Source of the DNA: Ectopseudomonas guguanensis
Lineage (GTDB): Bacteria > Pseudomonadota > Gammaproteobacteria > Pseudomonadales > Pseudomonadaceae
Direction: 5' to 3'
DNA length: 64,000 bases
Assembly: GCF_900104265.1 (NCBI RefSeq)
Contig: NZ_FNJJ01000018.1
Coordinates: 19,824-83,823 of the forward strand
The notes beneath the pieces were generated by a model that saw only the letters and a list, made by a program, of their open reading frames with translations, ran no database searches and was not told the origin of the DNA. Below, piece after piece: positions 45,347 to 54,142 of this stretch. Numbering within the stretch: position 1 is the stretch's first letter; each line of letters starts with the position of its first letter. The position numbers and the translations under genes are program-made.

Positions 45347-45583
45347 TCAGAGCGGACTGACCTGCCCATACTCCGGGGCCGTTTCTCCGGTCGTCAGCCA
45401 CAGTGCGTACTTTTTAAAGCGCGGGTGGTTGGCGACTTTGAGGAACGGGGCCAGCCCCATGTCAGTGATTGAGGCTTCGTACTTCTTCCAGCTGCTCAAG
45501 CTGATATCGACTTCCCGGCAAAAATCTTCCTGGGTCAGGTTTTCCTTGGCCCGTATCGCCTTCATTTTTGCCGGTAAATCCAA
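45347..45583 (-). CDS. Small XRE-like DNA-binding regulator
   Basis: This protein of about 78 residues has a helix-turn-helix region (ENLTQEDFCREVDISLSSWKKY). I place the start at TTG 45583 because AAGGGGG lies 5 bases upstream and the reading MDLPAKMKAIRAKENL looks natural; an extension to 45631 would run through the operators. It faces the BRO-N gene and two identical palindromes lie between them, consistent with a phage-type repressor controlling both directions. Confidence 0.65.
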   Translation of the reverse strand: MDLPAKMKAIRAKENLTQEDFCREVDISLSSWKKYEASITDMGLAPFLKVANHPRFKKYALWLTTGETAPEYGQVSPL

Positions 45584-45593
45584 TTTAACCCCC

Positions 45594-45646
45594 TTGACAG
45601 GTTCCAATATTGGAACCATCATTAGTTCCAATATTGGAACCTTTAA
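45594..45646. promoter_or_regulatory. Twin palindromic operators embedded in overlapping divergent promoters
   Basis: The perfect 18-bp palindrome GGTTCCAATATTGGAACC (45600-45617) occupies the 17-bp spacer between TTGACA (45594-45599) and CATCAT (45617-45622) of a rightward promoter. A second 16-bp core GTTCCAATATTGGAAC (45625-45640) fills the 16-bp spacer of a leftward promoter (TTAAAG and TAATGA read on the minus strand). The two -10 boxes overlap. A dimer bound at each site would block one promoter. Confidence 0.75.
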
Positions 45647-45764
45647 GTTCTGAGTTCTGGCAGGGTATCAAAAGCCGTTCACCCTAGACACGCTACGCGT
45701 GCGCATTCCCCTGCCCGCTCGTTCGAAACCACTCGCCACTAGCGACTGACAGCCGGGAGGCCTT

Positions 45765-46292
45765 ATGGAAAATGCCTTTATCCCCATCGTACTGATGCGG
45801 CATAACCGCCCCTTGCGCGGGGTGCTGATCGACCGCCAGCCATGGGTCTGTGCCCGTGAGTTTGCGCGGTTGCTGGGCCATCGCCACCCGGAGCGCATCT
45901 GCCGGCTGATGGATGCCGATCAGGTGCGGACGGTGCACTTCCAGTTGGCCAGTGGGCAGTTGGAGGCGGTGGAGGTACTCAGTGAGTCAGGCATGTACAG
46001 GGCGTTATGGCGCTTCTCGCATCCGGAGAACCGTCATCTGCGTCGCTGGCTCAGCCATGTGGCCTTGCCGGCGCTGCGCGACAGTGCGGCGCGGGCCGAT
46101 CACGAGCCATCCCGCTGTCTGATGGCCTGGGACAACCAGCAGGTCAATCTGCTGGAGTGGCAGGGTGAGCTGTGGATCGCCCTGGGCGAGTTGCCGCGCT
46201 TCCATCGACAAGCCCAACCAGCGCAACACAGACCCCAATCGTGGTTGGCGCGCTGGTGGCGTGGACGTTTTCCAATCGGAGCGGCGCGCTGA
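45765..46292 (+). CDS. BRO-N domain protein (phage antirepressor-like)
   Basis: This 175-residue protein's N-terminal about 100 residues match the BRO-N fold (VCAREFARLLGHRHPERICR, VLSESGMYRALWRFSHPENR). The C-terminal part has no recognised domain. GGGAGG lies 5 bases upstream of the start. BRO-N proteins are phage and plasmid antirepressors or DNA-binding proteins. Together with the facing XRE gene it may form a remnant phage switch just beyond the right att repeat. Confidence 0.75.
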   Translation: MENAFIPIVLMRHNRPLRGVLIDRQPWVCAREFARLLGHRHPERICRLMDADQVRTVHFQLASGQLEAVEVLSESGMYRALWRFSHPENRHLRRWLSHVALPALRDSAARADHEPSRCLMAWDNQQVNLLEWQGELWIALGELPRFHRQAQPAQHRPQSWLARWWRGRFPIGAAR

Positions 46293-46472
46293 AAGCAGAG
46301 CAACTGGTGACAGAGCACCAGCTGATCACGGCCATCAGCATGTGAGGTATGAAGTAGCCCTCTCCCACCCGCAGCCATCTAACCGCCACACTTTTCCCTG
46401 AACCTTTGCCCTATCTGCCCGGTCGGCTTTAAGAACCGTCGCGCTCCGCGGCGCAAGCAAAGGATGCGCGAT

Positions 46473-47756
46473 ATGCCGAACCGCGCCAGCAGGATCGACG
46501 TTTCACAACTGCAACTCGAACAGCTCTGGCAGCGTTATCAGCGGGTGCGCGCTGCCACGGAACGGCTCTGCGAGCCGCTGGAGCGTGAGGATTACGTGAT
46601 CCAGAGCATGCCGGACGTCAGCCCGCCGAAGTGGCATCTGGCACATGTCACCTGGTTCTTCGAGGCCTTTGTGCTGCAGCCCTTCCTGCGCGGCTATCGT
46701 CCGCTGGATGAGCGCTACGACCATCTGTTCAATTCCTACTACAAGACCCACGGCACGCCCTTCGAGCGGGCGCGGCGGGGTTTGTTGTCGCGGCCGACGG
46801 TAAGCGAGGTGTACGCCTATCGCAGCCATGTCGATCTGGCCATGGCGCAGCTGCTCAACCGGATGGGCAGCGACCTCGACGACGAGGTGCTGCAGCGGGT
46901 AGAGCTGGGGCTGGAGCATGAGCAGCAGCATCAGGAGCTGCTGCTGATGGATATCAAGCACATCCTGGCGCAGAACCCGTTGCGCCCGGTCTATCGCCGC
47001 GACCTCAAGCCGGGCGGCGCCGAGGCGAGCGAGTTGCGCTGGATCAATGTCCCCGCTGGGTTGCGCCATGTCGGCCATGCCGGCGACGACTTTGCCTTCG
47101 ACTGCGAGCGGCCGCGACACCGCGTGTTCGTCGAGGCCTTCCAGCTCGCCAGCCGGCCGGTGAGCAATGGCGAGTACCTGGCGTTCATCCGCGATGGCGG
47201 TTATCGCAGCACCGCGCTGTGGCTGGCGGACGGTTGGGACCATATCCAGCGCGCCGGCTGGCAGGCGCCGCTGTACTGGCAACGCGACGGCGACGACTGG
47301 CTGGAGCTGACCCTGGGCGGCCCGCGCGAGCTGGATCTGGATGCGCCGGTCTGCCACCTGAGCTACTTCGAGGCCGAGGCCTTCGCCACCTGGGCGCAGG
47401 CGCGTTTGCCGCGCGAGGAGGAGTGGGAAGTGGCCGCGCAGGACGAGCCGCTGTGGGGCAACTTCGTCGAGAACGATCATCTGCAGCCGGTGGCGGCGGG
47501 CACGAGCGCCGGCCTGCAGCAGCTCTACGGCGATGTCTGGGAATGGACCGCCAGCGCCTACCGGCCCTACCCCGGCTTTCGCCCGCTGGGCGGCAGCCTG
47601 GGCGAGTACAACGGCAAGTTCATGTCCGGGCAGATGGTGCTGCGTGGCGGCAGCTGCGCCACGCCTGAAGACCACGTGCGCCCCACCTATCGCAACTTCT
47701 TCTACCCCACGATGCGCTGGCAGTTCTCCGGCCTGCGCCTGGCCAGGGAGCTTTGA
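46473..47756 (+). CDS. egtB: Ergothioneine biosynthesis sulfoxide synthase EgtB
   Basis: This 427-residue protein has an N-terminal DinB-like domain with the iron ligands H58 (HVTWFFE) and HX3HXE H149/H153 (HEQQHQE). A C-terminal FGE-sulfatase-type domain follows (YGDVWEWTASAYRP, VLRGGSCATPEDHVRP). EgtB joins trimethylhistidine to cysteine or gamma-glutamylcysteine using O2. ATG at 46473 is preferred over 46464 because AAAGG is 9 bases upstream of it. egtD follows 2 bases later. Which thiol donor is used cannot be told. Confidence 0.9.
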   Translation: MPNRASRIDVSQLQLEQLWQRYQRVRAATERLCEPLEREDYVIQSMPDVSPPKWHLAHVTWFFEAFVLQPFLRGYRPLDERYDHLFNSYYKTHGTPFERARRGLLSRPTVSEVYAYRSHVDLAMAQLLNRMGSDLDDEVLQRVELGLEHEQQHQELLLMDIKHILAQNPLRPVYRRDLKPGGAEASELRWINVPAGLRHVGHAGDDFAFDCERPRHRVFVEAFQLASRPVSNGEYLAFIRDGGYRSTALWLADGWDHIQRAGWQAPLYWQRDGDDWLELTLGGPRELDLDAPVCHLSYFEAEAFATWAQARLPREEEWEVAAQDEPLWGNFVENDHLQPVAAGTSAGLQQLYGDVWEWTASAYRPYPGFRPLGGSLGEYNGKFMSGQMVLRGGSCATPEDHVRPTYRNFFYPTMRWQFSGLRLAREL

Positions 47757-47758
47757 GC

Positions 47759-48721
47759 ATGGCATTGGCAATCCGTACCCACGAACAGTCGATCAGCCCG
47801 GAGCAGCAGGCGCTGCGCGAGGAAGCGCTACGCGGCTTCGCCGCCCGACCGAAGGCGATGTCGCCGAAGTTCTTCTACGATCACCGCGGCTCGCAGCTGT
47901 TCGAGCTGATCTGCCAGCAGCCGGAGTACTACCCGACGCGCACCGAGGAGACCATCCTGCGCCTGGCCGCGCAGGATATCGCCACGCTGGCCGGGCGCAA
48001 CGCCAGCCTGGTAGAACTGGGCAGCGGCGCCAGCCGCAAGGTCCGCCTGCTGCTCGAGGCCCTGCGCCCGACGCGCTACCTGGGCATCGATATCTCCCGC
48101 GAATTCCTGCAGGTCTGCACCCGCCGCCTGGCCGCGGACTATCGCTGGCTCGAGGTGCACGCGCTGTGCGCCGATTTCAGCCAGCCGTTCAAGTTACCCG
48201 CCGAGGCGCTGGGGCAGCGCCCGTTGGCGTTCTTCCCCGGTTCCAGCATCGGCAATTTCGACCCGGATCAGGCCCGCGCCTTTCTGCGCAACCTGCACCA
48301 GGCCCTGCCGGCGGGTAGCGGTCTGCTGATCGGCGTGGATCTGGTCAAGGATCGAAAGGTACTGGAGCGCGCCTACAACGATGCGGCCGGGGTCACCGCG
48401 CTGTTCAACCTCAACCTGCTCGAACGCATCCGCAACGAGCTGGACAGCGATATCGATCCGCGCCGCTTCCAGCATCGGGCTTTCTACAACGAGGCCGAAT
48501 CGCGCATCGAGATGCACCTGGTCAGCCGACAGGCGCAGCAGGTGCGCATCGAGGATCGCGTGTTCGACTTCGCTGCCGGCGAGACCCTGCACACGGAGAA
48601 TTCCTACAAGTACACGCCCAGCGGATTCTGCGGCTTGGCAGATGAATGCGGCTTCGCCGCCGTCGCCATGTGGCGCGACCCGGCGCAGCTGTTCAGCGTG
48701 CATTTCTTGCGGAGGGAGTGA
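47759..48721 (+). CDS. egtD: L-histidine N(alpha)-methyltransferase EgtD
   Basis: This 320-residue SAM-dependent methyltransferase (DUF2260/EgtD family) contains SPKFFYDHRGSQLFELIC, VELGSGASRKVRLLL and ALAFFPGSSIGNFDP-like FFPGSSIGNF. The SAM-binding GSG loop is intact. It trimethylates histidine to hercynine, the EgtB substrate. ATG at 47759 starts 2 bases after the egtB stop. Length is as expected for the family. Confidence 0.92.
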   Translation: MALAIRTHEQSISPEQQALREEALRGFAARPKAMSPKFFYDHRGSQLFELICQQPEYYPTRTEETILRLAAQDIATLAGRNASLVELGSGASRKVRLLLEALRPTRYLGIDISREFLQVCTRRLAADYRWLEVHALCADFSQPFKLPAEALGQRPLAFFPGSSIGNFDPDQARAFLRNLHQALPAGSGLLIGVDLVKDRKVLERAYNDAAGVTALFNLNLLERIRNELDSDIDPRRFQHRAFYNEAESRIEMHLVSRQAQQVRIEDRVFDFAAGETLHTENSYKYTPSGFCGLADECGFAAVAMWRDPAQLFSVHFLRRE

Positions 48722-48739
48722 AGGACGGCAAAAAACCCA

Positions 48740-48915
48740 CCGTAGCGTAGGGTGGGTTAGCGGCGCCGAATGCCGAGTATTCCAGACGCAGATGAAGGTG
48801 GTGCGCCGCGTAACCCACCAGACGATGGACGGCGTTGCGCCGATGGTGGGTTACGCCGCAGCCGACACTGCGAGTCGATCGGCAATGTCACAGGCGGCTA
48901 ACCCACCCTACGAGA
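48740..48915. repeat. Inverted GTAGGGTGGGTTA repeat pair
   Basis: CGTAGGGTGGGTTAGC (48745 region) and its complement GCTAACCCACCCTACG (48897-48912) form the outer arms. An inner pair GCGTAACCCACCA / TGGTGGGTTACGC lies between. It is a nested inverted repeat in the 239-bp gap after egtD and holds no gene. Confidence 0.8.
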
Positions 48916-48960
48916 GCAGCGCTCGGCGCCGCTTGCCCAAACACATCAGCCAATAAGGCC

Positions 48961-49119
48961 TCAGCGTTTGGCGATGATGTACACCGCATGCACGATGCCG
49001 GGGATGTAGCCGAGCAGGGTGAGCAGGATGTTCAGCCAGAACGCGCCGCCAAGCCCCACCTGAAGGAACACGCCCAGTGGCGGCAGGAGGATGGCGACGA
49101 GGATGCGGATAAGGTCCAT
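48961..49119 (-). CDS. PMP3/YqaE family small membrane protein
   Basis: This 52-residue peptide starts MDLIRILVAILLPPLGVFLQ and continues with a second hydrophobic segment (NILLTLLGYIPGIVHAVYII). Two membrane helices and the PPLGV motif define the UPF0057/PMP3 family, linked to membrane-potential and salt stress in other organisms. GGAGT lies a few bases before ATG 49119. Confidence 0.9.
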   Translation of the reverse strand: MDLIRILVAILLPPLGVFLQVGLGGAFWLNILLTLLGYIPGIVHAVYIIAKR

Positions 49120-49277
49120 GGGAGTACTCCTTGTAGGTGGTACTGTCACAGACCCGGTACAGCGCCCTGCAGTTCAGGTTGCGTGCCTGATGCGCTCATT
49201 CTCGGCAAGGCCAGACACCACAGCCCGCTCCCTCCCGTACCCTGCCGGCCGATTCGGGCAGGCCGGCCGCTGCGAAA

Positions 49278-50378
49278 TCAAAGCCGCACGTCGAGCTTGT
49301 CCAGCAGCAGTTCGCTCGGCAGGTCGGCGCTGACCAGCTGATTGCGCCCGCGCTGCTTGCCGCTGTACAGGCGGCGGTCGGCGGCGCGGTACAGCTCGGC
49401 AACGCTGCGACCGTCCTGGGGCCAGGTGGCCAGGCCGAAAGTGGCGGACAGCGTGATCGGCTCACCGTCGTACTCAAGCGGCTGCTCGGCGATCTGCTGG
49501 CGCAGCTTGTCCACCAGCGGATCGGCGCCGGCGCTGTCGGTATGGCGCAGCAGCAGGCCGAACTCCTCCCCGCCCAGGCGCCCGAGAAAATCGGTGACGC
49601 GCAGGCGCTGCTGCAGGATCTGACAGATATGCAGCAGCGCCAGGTCGCCAGCCTCGTGCCCCCACCGGTCATTGACCTGCTTGAAATGGTCGACGTCGAG
49701 CAGAACCAGCACCAGATGCCCATCGCTGCGCTCGGCCTCCCGGATGGCACGCTGCAGGGCGTGCTGGAAGCTGCCGCGGCTGGCCACGCCGGTCAGCGAG
49801 TCGGTCTGTACCAGGCGCTCCAGTTCCTCGTAGGCCTGCATGCGCAGGCCGTCGTAGATGTGCACGAAAACCAGGATCAGCACGCCACACAGGGCGGCGT
49901 TGCCCAGATCGATCAGGCCGAGGGTGTCCAGCTTCAGATGGTTGTCGGTGAAGTACAGCAGCAGGCCGGCGAACATGAACGGCGCGGTGAGCAGGAAGGC
50001 GCGGCGCTTGCCCAGCAGCAGGTAGGCCAGCAGCGGGATCATGTACAGCCAGACGAACGCTGCCGCCGAGGCGTCCGGCATGACGATGATGTAGAGAATG
50101 AAGCAGAAGGTCGGGATCAGGTACAGGTAGATCCACAGATACAGATGCCGCGCGCGCTCGATGCGCCAGGCGCCGAACAGCAGCAGCGCGGTGCACAGCA
50201 CTTCGAGGATGGCGAAGGGGTAATTGCCGGCCAGGCTCTGCAGCACGGCGAAGCCGCCCAGGGTCAACCCGGTGGCGAGCAGGATGGTGCGCATCAGCGC
50301 GCGCTTGCCCGACTCGCGTAGCCCTTCGCAATGCCCCGCGCCCACGTCCCTGTGATCGTTATGCTTGCCATCCAGCAT
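49278..50378 (-). CDS. Membrane diguanylate cyclase (GGDEF)
   Basis: This 366-residue protein has a charged N-terminus, about six membrane segments (about 30-175), then a GGDEF domain with GGEEF active site and a typical RxxD inhibitory site (RVTD, five residues before GGEEF). It should make c-di-GMP. The membrane part is unrelated to named sensory domains I can recognise. ATG at 50378 is one of several possible starts; an upstream in-frame codon at 50429 is less likely. Confidence 0.85.
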   Translation of the reverse strand: MLDGKHNDHRDVGAGHCEGLRESGKRALMRTILLATGLTLGGFAVLQSLAGNYPFAILEVLCTALLLFGAWRIERARHLYLWIYLYLIPTFCFILYIIVMPDASAAAFVWLYMIPLLAYLLLGKRRAFLLTAPFMFAGLLLYFTDNHLKLDTLGLIDLGNAALCGVLILVFVHIYDGLRMQAYEELERLVQTDSLTGVASRGSFQHALQRAIREAERSDGHLVLVLLDVDHFKQVNDRWGHEAGDLALLHICQILQQRLRVTDFLGRLGGEEFGLLLRHTDSAGADPLVDKLRQQIAEQPLEYDGEPITLSATFGLATWPQDGRSVAELYRAADRRLYSGKQRGRNQLVSADLPSELLLDKLDVRL

Positions 50379-50562
50379 CTTCGCGCCCGCGTCATCCCAG
50401 AAAGATGCGCACCATTGCGCATCCCGCAACTATAGCCAGCATTGCATGACAGGCATGGCCGCTGCCAATCCTCTACCGCCCCCGCGCCGGCTACCGACGC
50501 GCCTTGCCGTCGGCTTCAAGCCCCTCCCATAATCGCCGACACCTGAATTCGGACCTTCGCCC

Positions 50563-52023
50563 ATGGCCATTTCCCGTGACGACCTCGACCAGCACGGCCT
50601 GATTATCGGCGTGTCGCCCGAGCGCTTTCGCGCCGTGGCCATGCCGCTGCTGTTCGACCACCTCGACGCCCAGTGCGAGGGCACCATCGCGGTCAATCGC
50701 CAGGCACGCATCGTCTGGATCAACGACAAGTACGCGCAGAAGGTCGGCATCACCGACCCGCGCAGCGCGCTGGGCAAGGAGGTCGAAGAGGTGCTGCCGG
50801 CCAGCCGCCTGCGCGAGGTGGTGGAAAGCGGCCAGCCGAGCATGCTCGACCTGATGGCGTTCGGCGACGAGCACTTCGTGGTCACCCGCATCCCCCTGCG
50901 CGACGAGGACGGCACCCTGGTCGGCGCCCTCGGTTTCGTCCTGTTCGACCGCGCCCGCCATCTCAAGCCGCTGATGGCCAAGTACGCCAACCTGCAGACC
51001 CAACTGCTCGCCACCCAGCACGAGCTGGCCAAGGCGCGCCGTGCGCGCTACACCATCGCCGGCTTCATCGGCGCCAGCGCGGCGGCCAGCGAAGTCAAGC
51101 GCCAGGCGCGCCGCGCCGCGCAACTCGACGCCACGGTGCTGATCCGCGGCGAGACCGGCACCGGCAAGGAGCTGCTGGCGCAGGGCATCCACAACCTGTC
51201 GCCGCGGGCCAATGGCCCCTTCGTCGCGGTCAACGTCGCGGCGATCCCGGAAACCCTGGTCGAGGCCGAGCTGTTCGGCACCGCGCCGGGCGCCTTCACC
51301 GGCGCCGAGCGCAAGGCGCGCATCGGCAAGTTCGAGGTGGCCAACGGCGGCACGCTGTTTCTCGACGAGATCGGCGACCTGCCGCTGCCGCTGCAGGCCA
51401 AGCTGCTGCGCGTGCTGCAGGAGCAGGAGGTGGAGCCGCTCGGCTCCAACCAGGTCAAGCCGCTCAACGTGCGGGTGATCGCCGCCACCCATATCGACCT
51501 GGAAGCCAAGGTGGCGGCCGGGCAGTTTCGTGACGATCTGTACTACCGCCTCAACGTGCTGGCCCTGCGCGTACCGCCGCTACGCGAACGCGCCAGCGAC
51601 ATTCCTGCATTGATCGAGCATCTGCTCGATGACCTGGCCAACCGCTCCGGCCTGGCGCCGATGGAGCTGACGGACGATGCCCTGGCCCTGCTCTGCGCAC
51701 AGCCGTGGAAGGGTAACGTGCGTGAGCTGCGCAACCTGCTGGAGCGGGCGCAACTGGCGGTCGATGGGCGGCTGGATGGTGAAGCGTTGCGCGCTCTGCT
51801 GATCGATCCCGTCGCGCCGAGTGCGCTGGCGCCCGTTGCGCCGGTGCTGACGGGCACGGCGCAGACCCTGGCCGAACAACTGGCGCAGGCCGAACGCCAG
51901 GCCCTGCAGGCCGCGCTGGCCGCTACCGACGGCAATCGCCAGCTGGCCGCCGAACGCCTGGGCATATCCCGCGCCGGCTTCTACGCCAAGCTGGCGCAGC
52001 ATGGGCTGGGGCGAAAGGGCTGA
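50563..52023 (+). CDS. Sigma54-dependent transcriptional activator (PAS-AAA-Fis)
   Basis: This 486-residue protein has an N-terminal PAS-like domain (about 30-140) and an AAA+ domain with Walker A GETGTGKE (196-203), GAFTGA loop (243-248) and FLDEIGDLP. A Fis-type HTH forms the C-terminus (GNRQLAAERLGISRAGFYAK). The PAS domain suggests small-molecule sensing. It lies upstream of a GntP permease and CoA-transferase operon with a good -24/-12 promoter, so it most likely activates that operon. It resembles the RocR/HbcR group; exact identity unknown. Confidence 0.9.
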   Translation: MAISRDDLDQHGLIIGVSPERFRAVAMPLLFDHLDAQCEGTIAVNRQARIVWINDKYAQKVGITDPRSALGKEVEEVLPASRLREVVESGQPSMLDLMAFGDEHFVVTRIPLRDEDGTLVGALGFVLFDRARHLKPLMAKYANLQTQLLATQHELAKARRARYTIAGFIGASAAASEVKRQARRAAQLDATVLIRGETGTGKELLAQGIHNLSPRANGPFVAVNVAAIPETLVEAELFGTAPGAFTGAERKARIGKFEVANGGTLFLDEIGDLPLPLQAKLLRVLQEQEVEPLGSNQVKPLNVRVIAATHIDLEAKVAAGQFRDDLYYRLNVLALRVPPLRERASDIPALIEHLLDDLANRSGLAPMELTDDALALLCAQPWKGNVRELRNLLERAQLAVDGRLDGEALRALLIDPVAPSALAPVAPVLTGTAQTLAEQLAQAERQALQAALAATDGNRQLAAERLGISRAGFYAKLAQHGLGRKG

Positions 52024-52030
52024 GCTCTGG

Positions 52031-52388
52031 TTGCTGGTTGCTGGTTGCTGGTCGTGGGAGCGGCTTCAGCCGCGATTGTCACCGGACCGGAAATCGCTTC
52101 GCGGCTAAAGCCGCTCCTACAGAGACCGTTGCTGGCCGCAATCGCGTAGCCCGGATGAAATCCGGGGGCAGGCGTCGCAAAGCCCCGGATTGCATCCGGG
52201 CTACGGTATTGATTGCTGGTCGTGGGAACGGCTGGGCGGCACTCCGCTTCAGCCGCGATTGTCACCGGGCCGGAAATCGCTTCGCGGCTGAAGCCGCTCC
52301 TACAGAGACCGTTGCTGGCCGCAATCGCGTAGCCCGGATGAATTCCGGGAGCAGGCGTCGCAAAAGCCCCGGATTGCATCCGGGCTAC
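52031..52388. repeat. Duplicated REP composite with TTGCTGG tandem repeats
   Basis: Three TTGCTGG heptamers (52031-52051) precede two copies of a composite unit: a REP pair (52054-52121 and 52222-52304) followed by a GTAGCCCGGATG palindrome (52146-52204 and 52329-52388). The second REP carries a 15-base CTGGGCGGCACTCCG insertion. This fills most of the 664-bp gap between the activator and the permease gene. Confidence 0.9.
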
Positions 52389-52415
52389 GCTGCGGTGTTT
52401 TTTCAGGACGGAGCA

Positions 52416-52483
52416 ATCCAGAAATTTGGACATGTGTCGCGCCAGCCGAGTCCATTAATTTGGACCAATCCAGAAATCCAGAC
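52416..52483. promoter_or_regulatory. Upstream activator sites for the sigma54 promoter
   Basis: Three related sites are seen: ATCCAGAAATTTGGAC (52416-52431), the perfect inverted GTCCA-N6-TGGAC (52450-52465) and ATCCAGAAATCCAGAC (52468-52483). They lie roughly 100-170 bp upstream of the -24/-12 element, the usual distance for enhancer-binding proteins. The adjacent sigma54 activator is the likely ligand. Confidence 0.6.
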
Positions 52484-52584
52484 ACGGGTTCACGGCTCGG
52501 CTGGCCATCCAGACCTCGCGCGTAATCGCGAAACCTGCGCCAAACGGGCCTTGCAGGGCCTTCGCCGAAAGTCCTATGCCGGTC

Positions 52585-52600
52585 TGGCACGACTCTGGCT
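52585..52600 (+). promoter_or_regulatory. Sigma54 (-24/-12) promoter
   Basis: TGGCACGACTCTGGCT fits TGGCACG-N4-TTGCW with GG at 52586-52587 and GC at 52598-52599, spaced by exactly 10 bp. It lies 88 bp before the permease start. Confidence 0.75.
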
Positions 52601-52687
52601 CTATATCCGGCAAAGCTGCGCTGCCTCCAGCGCGCTTTCGCAGACAACGGCCCTGAGCCGGCAGAACAACAACAAAAGGAACCACCC

Positions 52688-54073
52688 ATGGGTACCCTCG
52701 GTATTCTGATTTCTCTCGCCTTGTTGATGTACCTCGCGTACCGCGGCATCAACGTCCTGATCCTCGCTCCGCTGCTGGCCCTGCTGGCGCTGCTGTTCGC
52801 CGGCGACGTCGGCCTGCTGCTGCCCACCTACACCCAGGTGTTCATGAAGGCCATGGGCGGCTACGTGATCCAGTTCTTCCCGCTGTTCCTGCTCGGCGCC
52901 CTGTTCGGCAAGCTGATGGACGACTCGGGATCGGCGCGCGCCATCGCCCACGGCATAGTCGCCAAGGTCGGCAGCGAGCGGGCCATCCTGGCCATCGTGC
53001 TGGCCTGCGGCATTCTCACCTACGGCGGCGTGTCGCTGTTCGTGGTGGCCTTCGCCGTGTATCCGATCGGCGCTGCGCTGTTTCGCGAAGCGGGCATTCC
53101 CAAGCGCCTGATCCCCGGTGCCATCGCCCTCGGTTCGTTCACCTTCACCATGACCGCCCTACCCGGCACCCCGGCGATCCAGAACGCCATTCCCAACCCC
53201 TTCTTCGGCACCGACGCCTTCGCCGCGCCGGGCCTGGGGGTAATCGCCGGCCTGATCATGTTCGGCCTCGGTACCTGGTGGCTCACCGCGCAGTCGCGCA
53301 AGCTGATGGCTGCCGGCGAAGGCTACGGCGAGCACCGCGATGATCCGGTCAGTGAAGAGCGCCGCGACATTCCCGGCTTCTGGCTGGCGCTGCTGCCGAT
53401 CTTCGTGGTGATCGCGTTGAACTTCCTGATGGCCAAGCAAATCCTGCCGGCCGTGGACACCAGCTACCTGGCCAAGCCGGAATACGGCGGCCTGCAGGAC
53501 GCCAAGTCGCTGATCGGCATCTGGTCGATCATCGTCGCCCTCAGCGCCGCCATCGTGCTGCTGATCGCCCTGCACTGGAAACGCTGGATGGACCTGAAGA
53601 AGAGCGTCAACGAGGGCGCCTTCGGCTCCATGCTGCCGATCCTCAATACCGCTGCCGAGGTGGGCTACGGCACGGTGATCGCCTCCCTGGCCGGCTTCGT
53701 GGTCATCCGCGACCTGGTGCTGGGCGTCTCCAGCAACCCGCTGATCTCCGAAGCGGTGGCGGTGAACATCCTCGCCGGTATCACAGGTTCGGCCTCCGGC
53801 GGCATGTCCATCGCGCTGAAGACCCTGGGTGAGCAGTACCTGACCATGGCCAACGCCGCCGGCATCAGCCCCGAGTTGCTGCACCGCGTCGCCGCCATGG
53901 CCTCGGGCTGCATGGACACCCTGCCGCACAACGGCGCGGTGATCTCGCTGCTGGCGATCTGCAAGCTCACCCACCGCGAGTCGTACAAGTTCATCTTCGT
54001 CAACACCGTGGCCTTCCCGCTGGTGGCGCTCGCTGTCGTCATCACCCTGGGCACCCTGTTTGGAAGCTTCTGA
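52688..54073 (+). CDS. GntP-family permease
   Basis: This 461-residue inner-membrane protein has about twelve hydrophobic segments and GntP signatures GGYVIQFFPLFLLGALFGKL, GGVSLFVVAFAVYPIG and GSASGGMSIAL near the C-terminus. The family imports gluconate, hydroxybutyrate or other organic acids. Its place under a sigma54 promoter before a CoA-transferase suggests a short-chain acid substrate, for example a hydroxy- or ketoacid. That is inference. Confidence 0.88.
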   Translation: MGTLGILISLALLMYLAYRGINVLILAPLLALLALLFAGDVGLLLPTYTQVFMKAMGGYVIQFFPLFLLGALFGKLMDDSGSARAIAHGIVAKVGSERAILAIVLACGILTYGGVSLFVVAFAVYPIGAALFREAGIPKRLIPGAIALGSFTFTMTALPGTPAIQNAIPNPFFGTDAFAAPGLGVIAGLIMFGLGTWWLTAQSRKLMAAGEGYGEHRDDPVSEERRDIPGFWLALLPIFVVIALNFLMAKQILPAVDTSYLAKPEYGGLQDAKSLIGIWSIIVALSAAIVLLIALHWKRWMDLKKSVNEGAFGSMLPILNTAAEVGYGTVIASLAGFVVIRDLVLGVSSNPLISEAVAVNILAGITGSASGGMSIALKTLGEQYLTMANAAGISPELLHRVAAMASGCMDTLPHNGAVISLLAICKLTHRESYKFIFVNTVAFPLVALAVVITLGTLFGSF

Positions 54074-54142
54074 CGAACATGGTGCCTTCGGGCGCCATGC
54101 TGTCCGTAAACCGTGTGGTTCAACCGCTTTCGAGTACCCGCA

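Noticed and set aside
52031..52388. CRISPR-like repeated units
   Set aside because: Units are long, palindromic REP-type composites without uniform spacers or cas genes; no CRISPR array is seen anywhere in the window.
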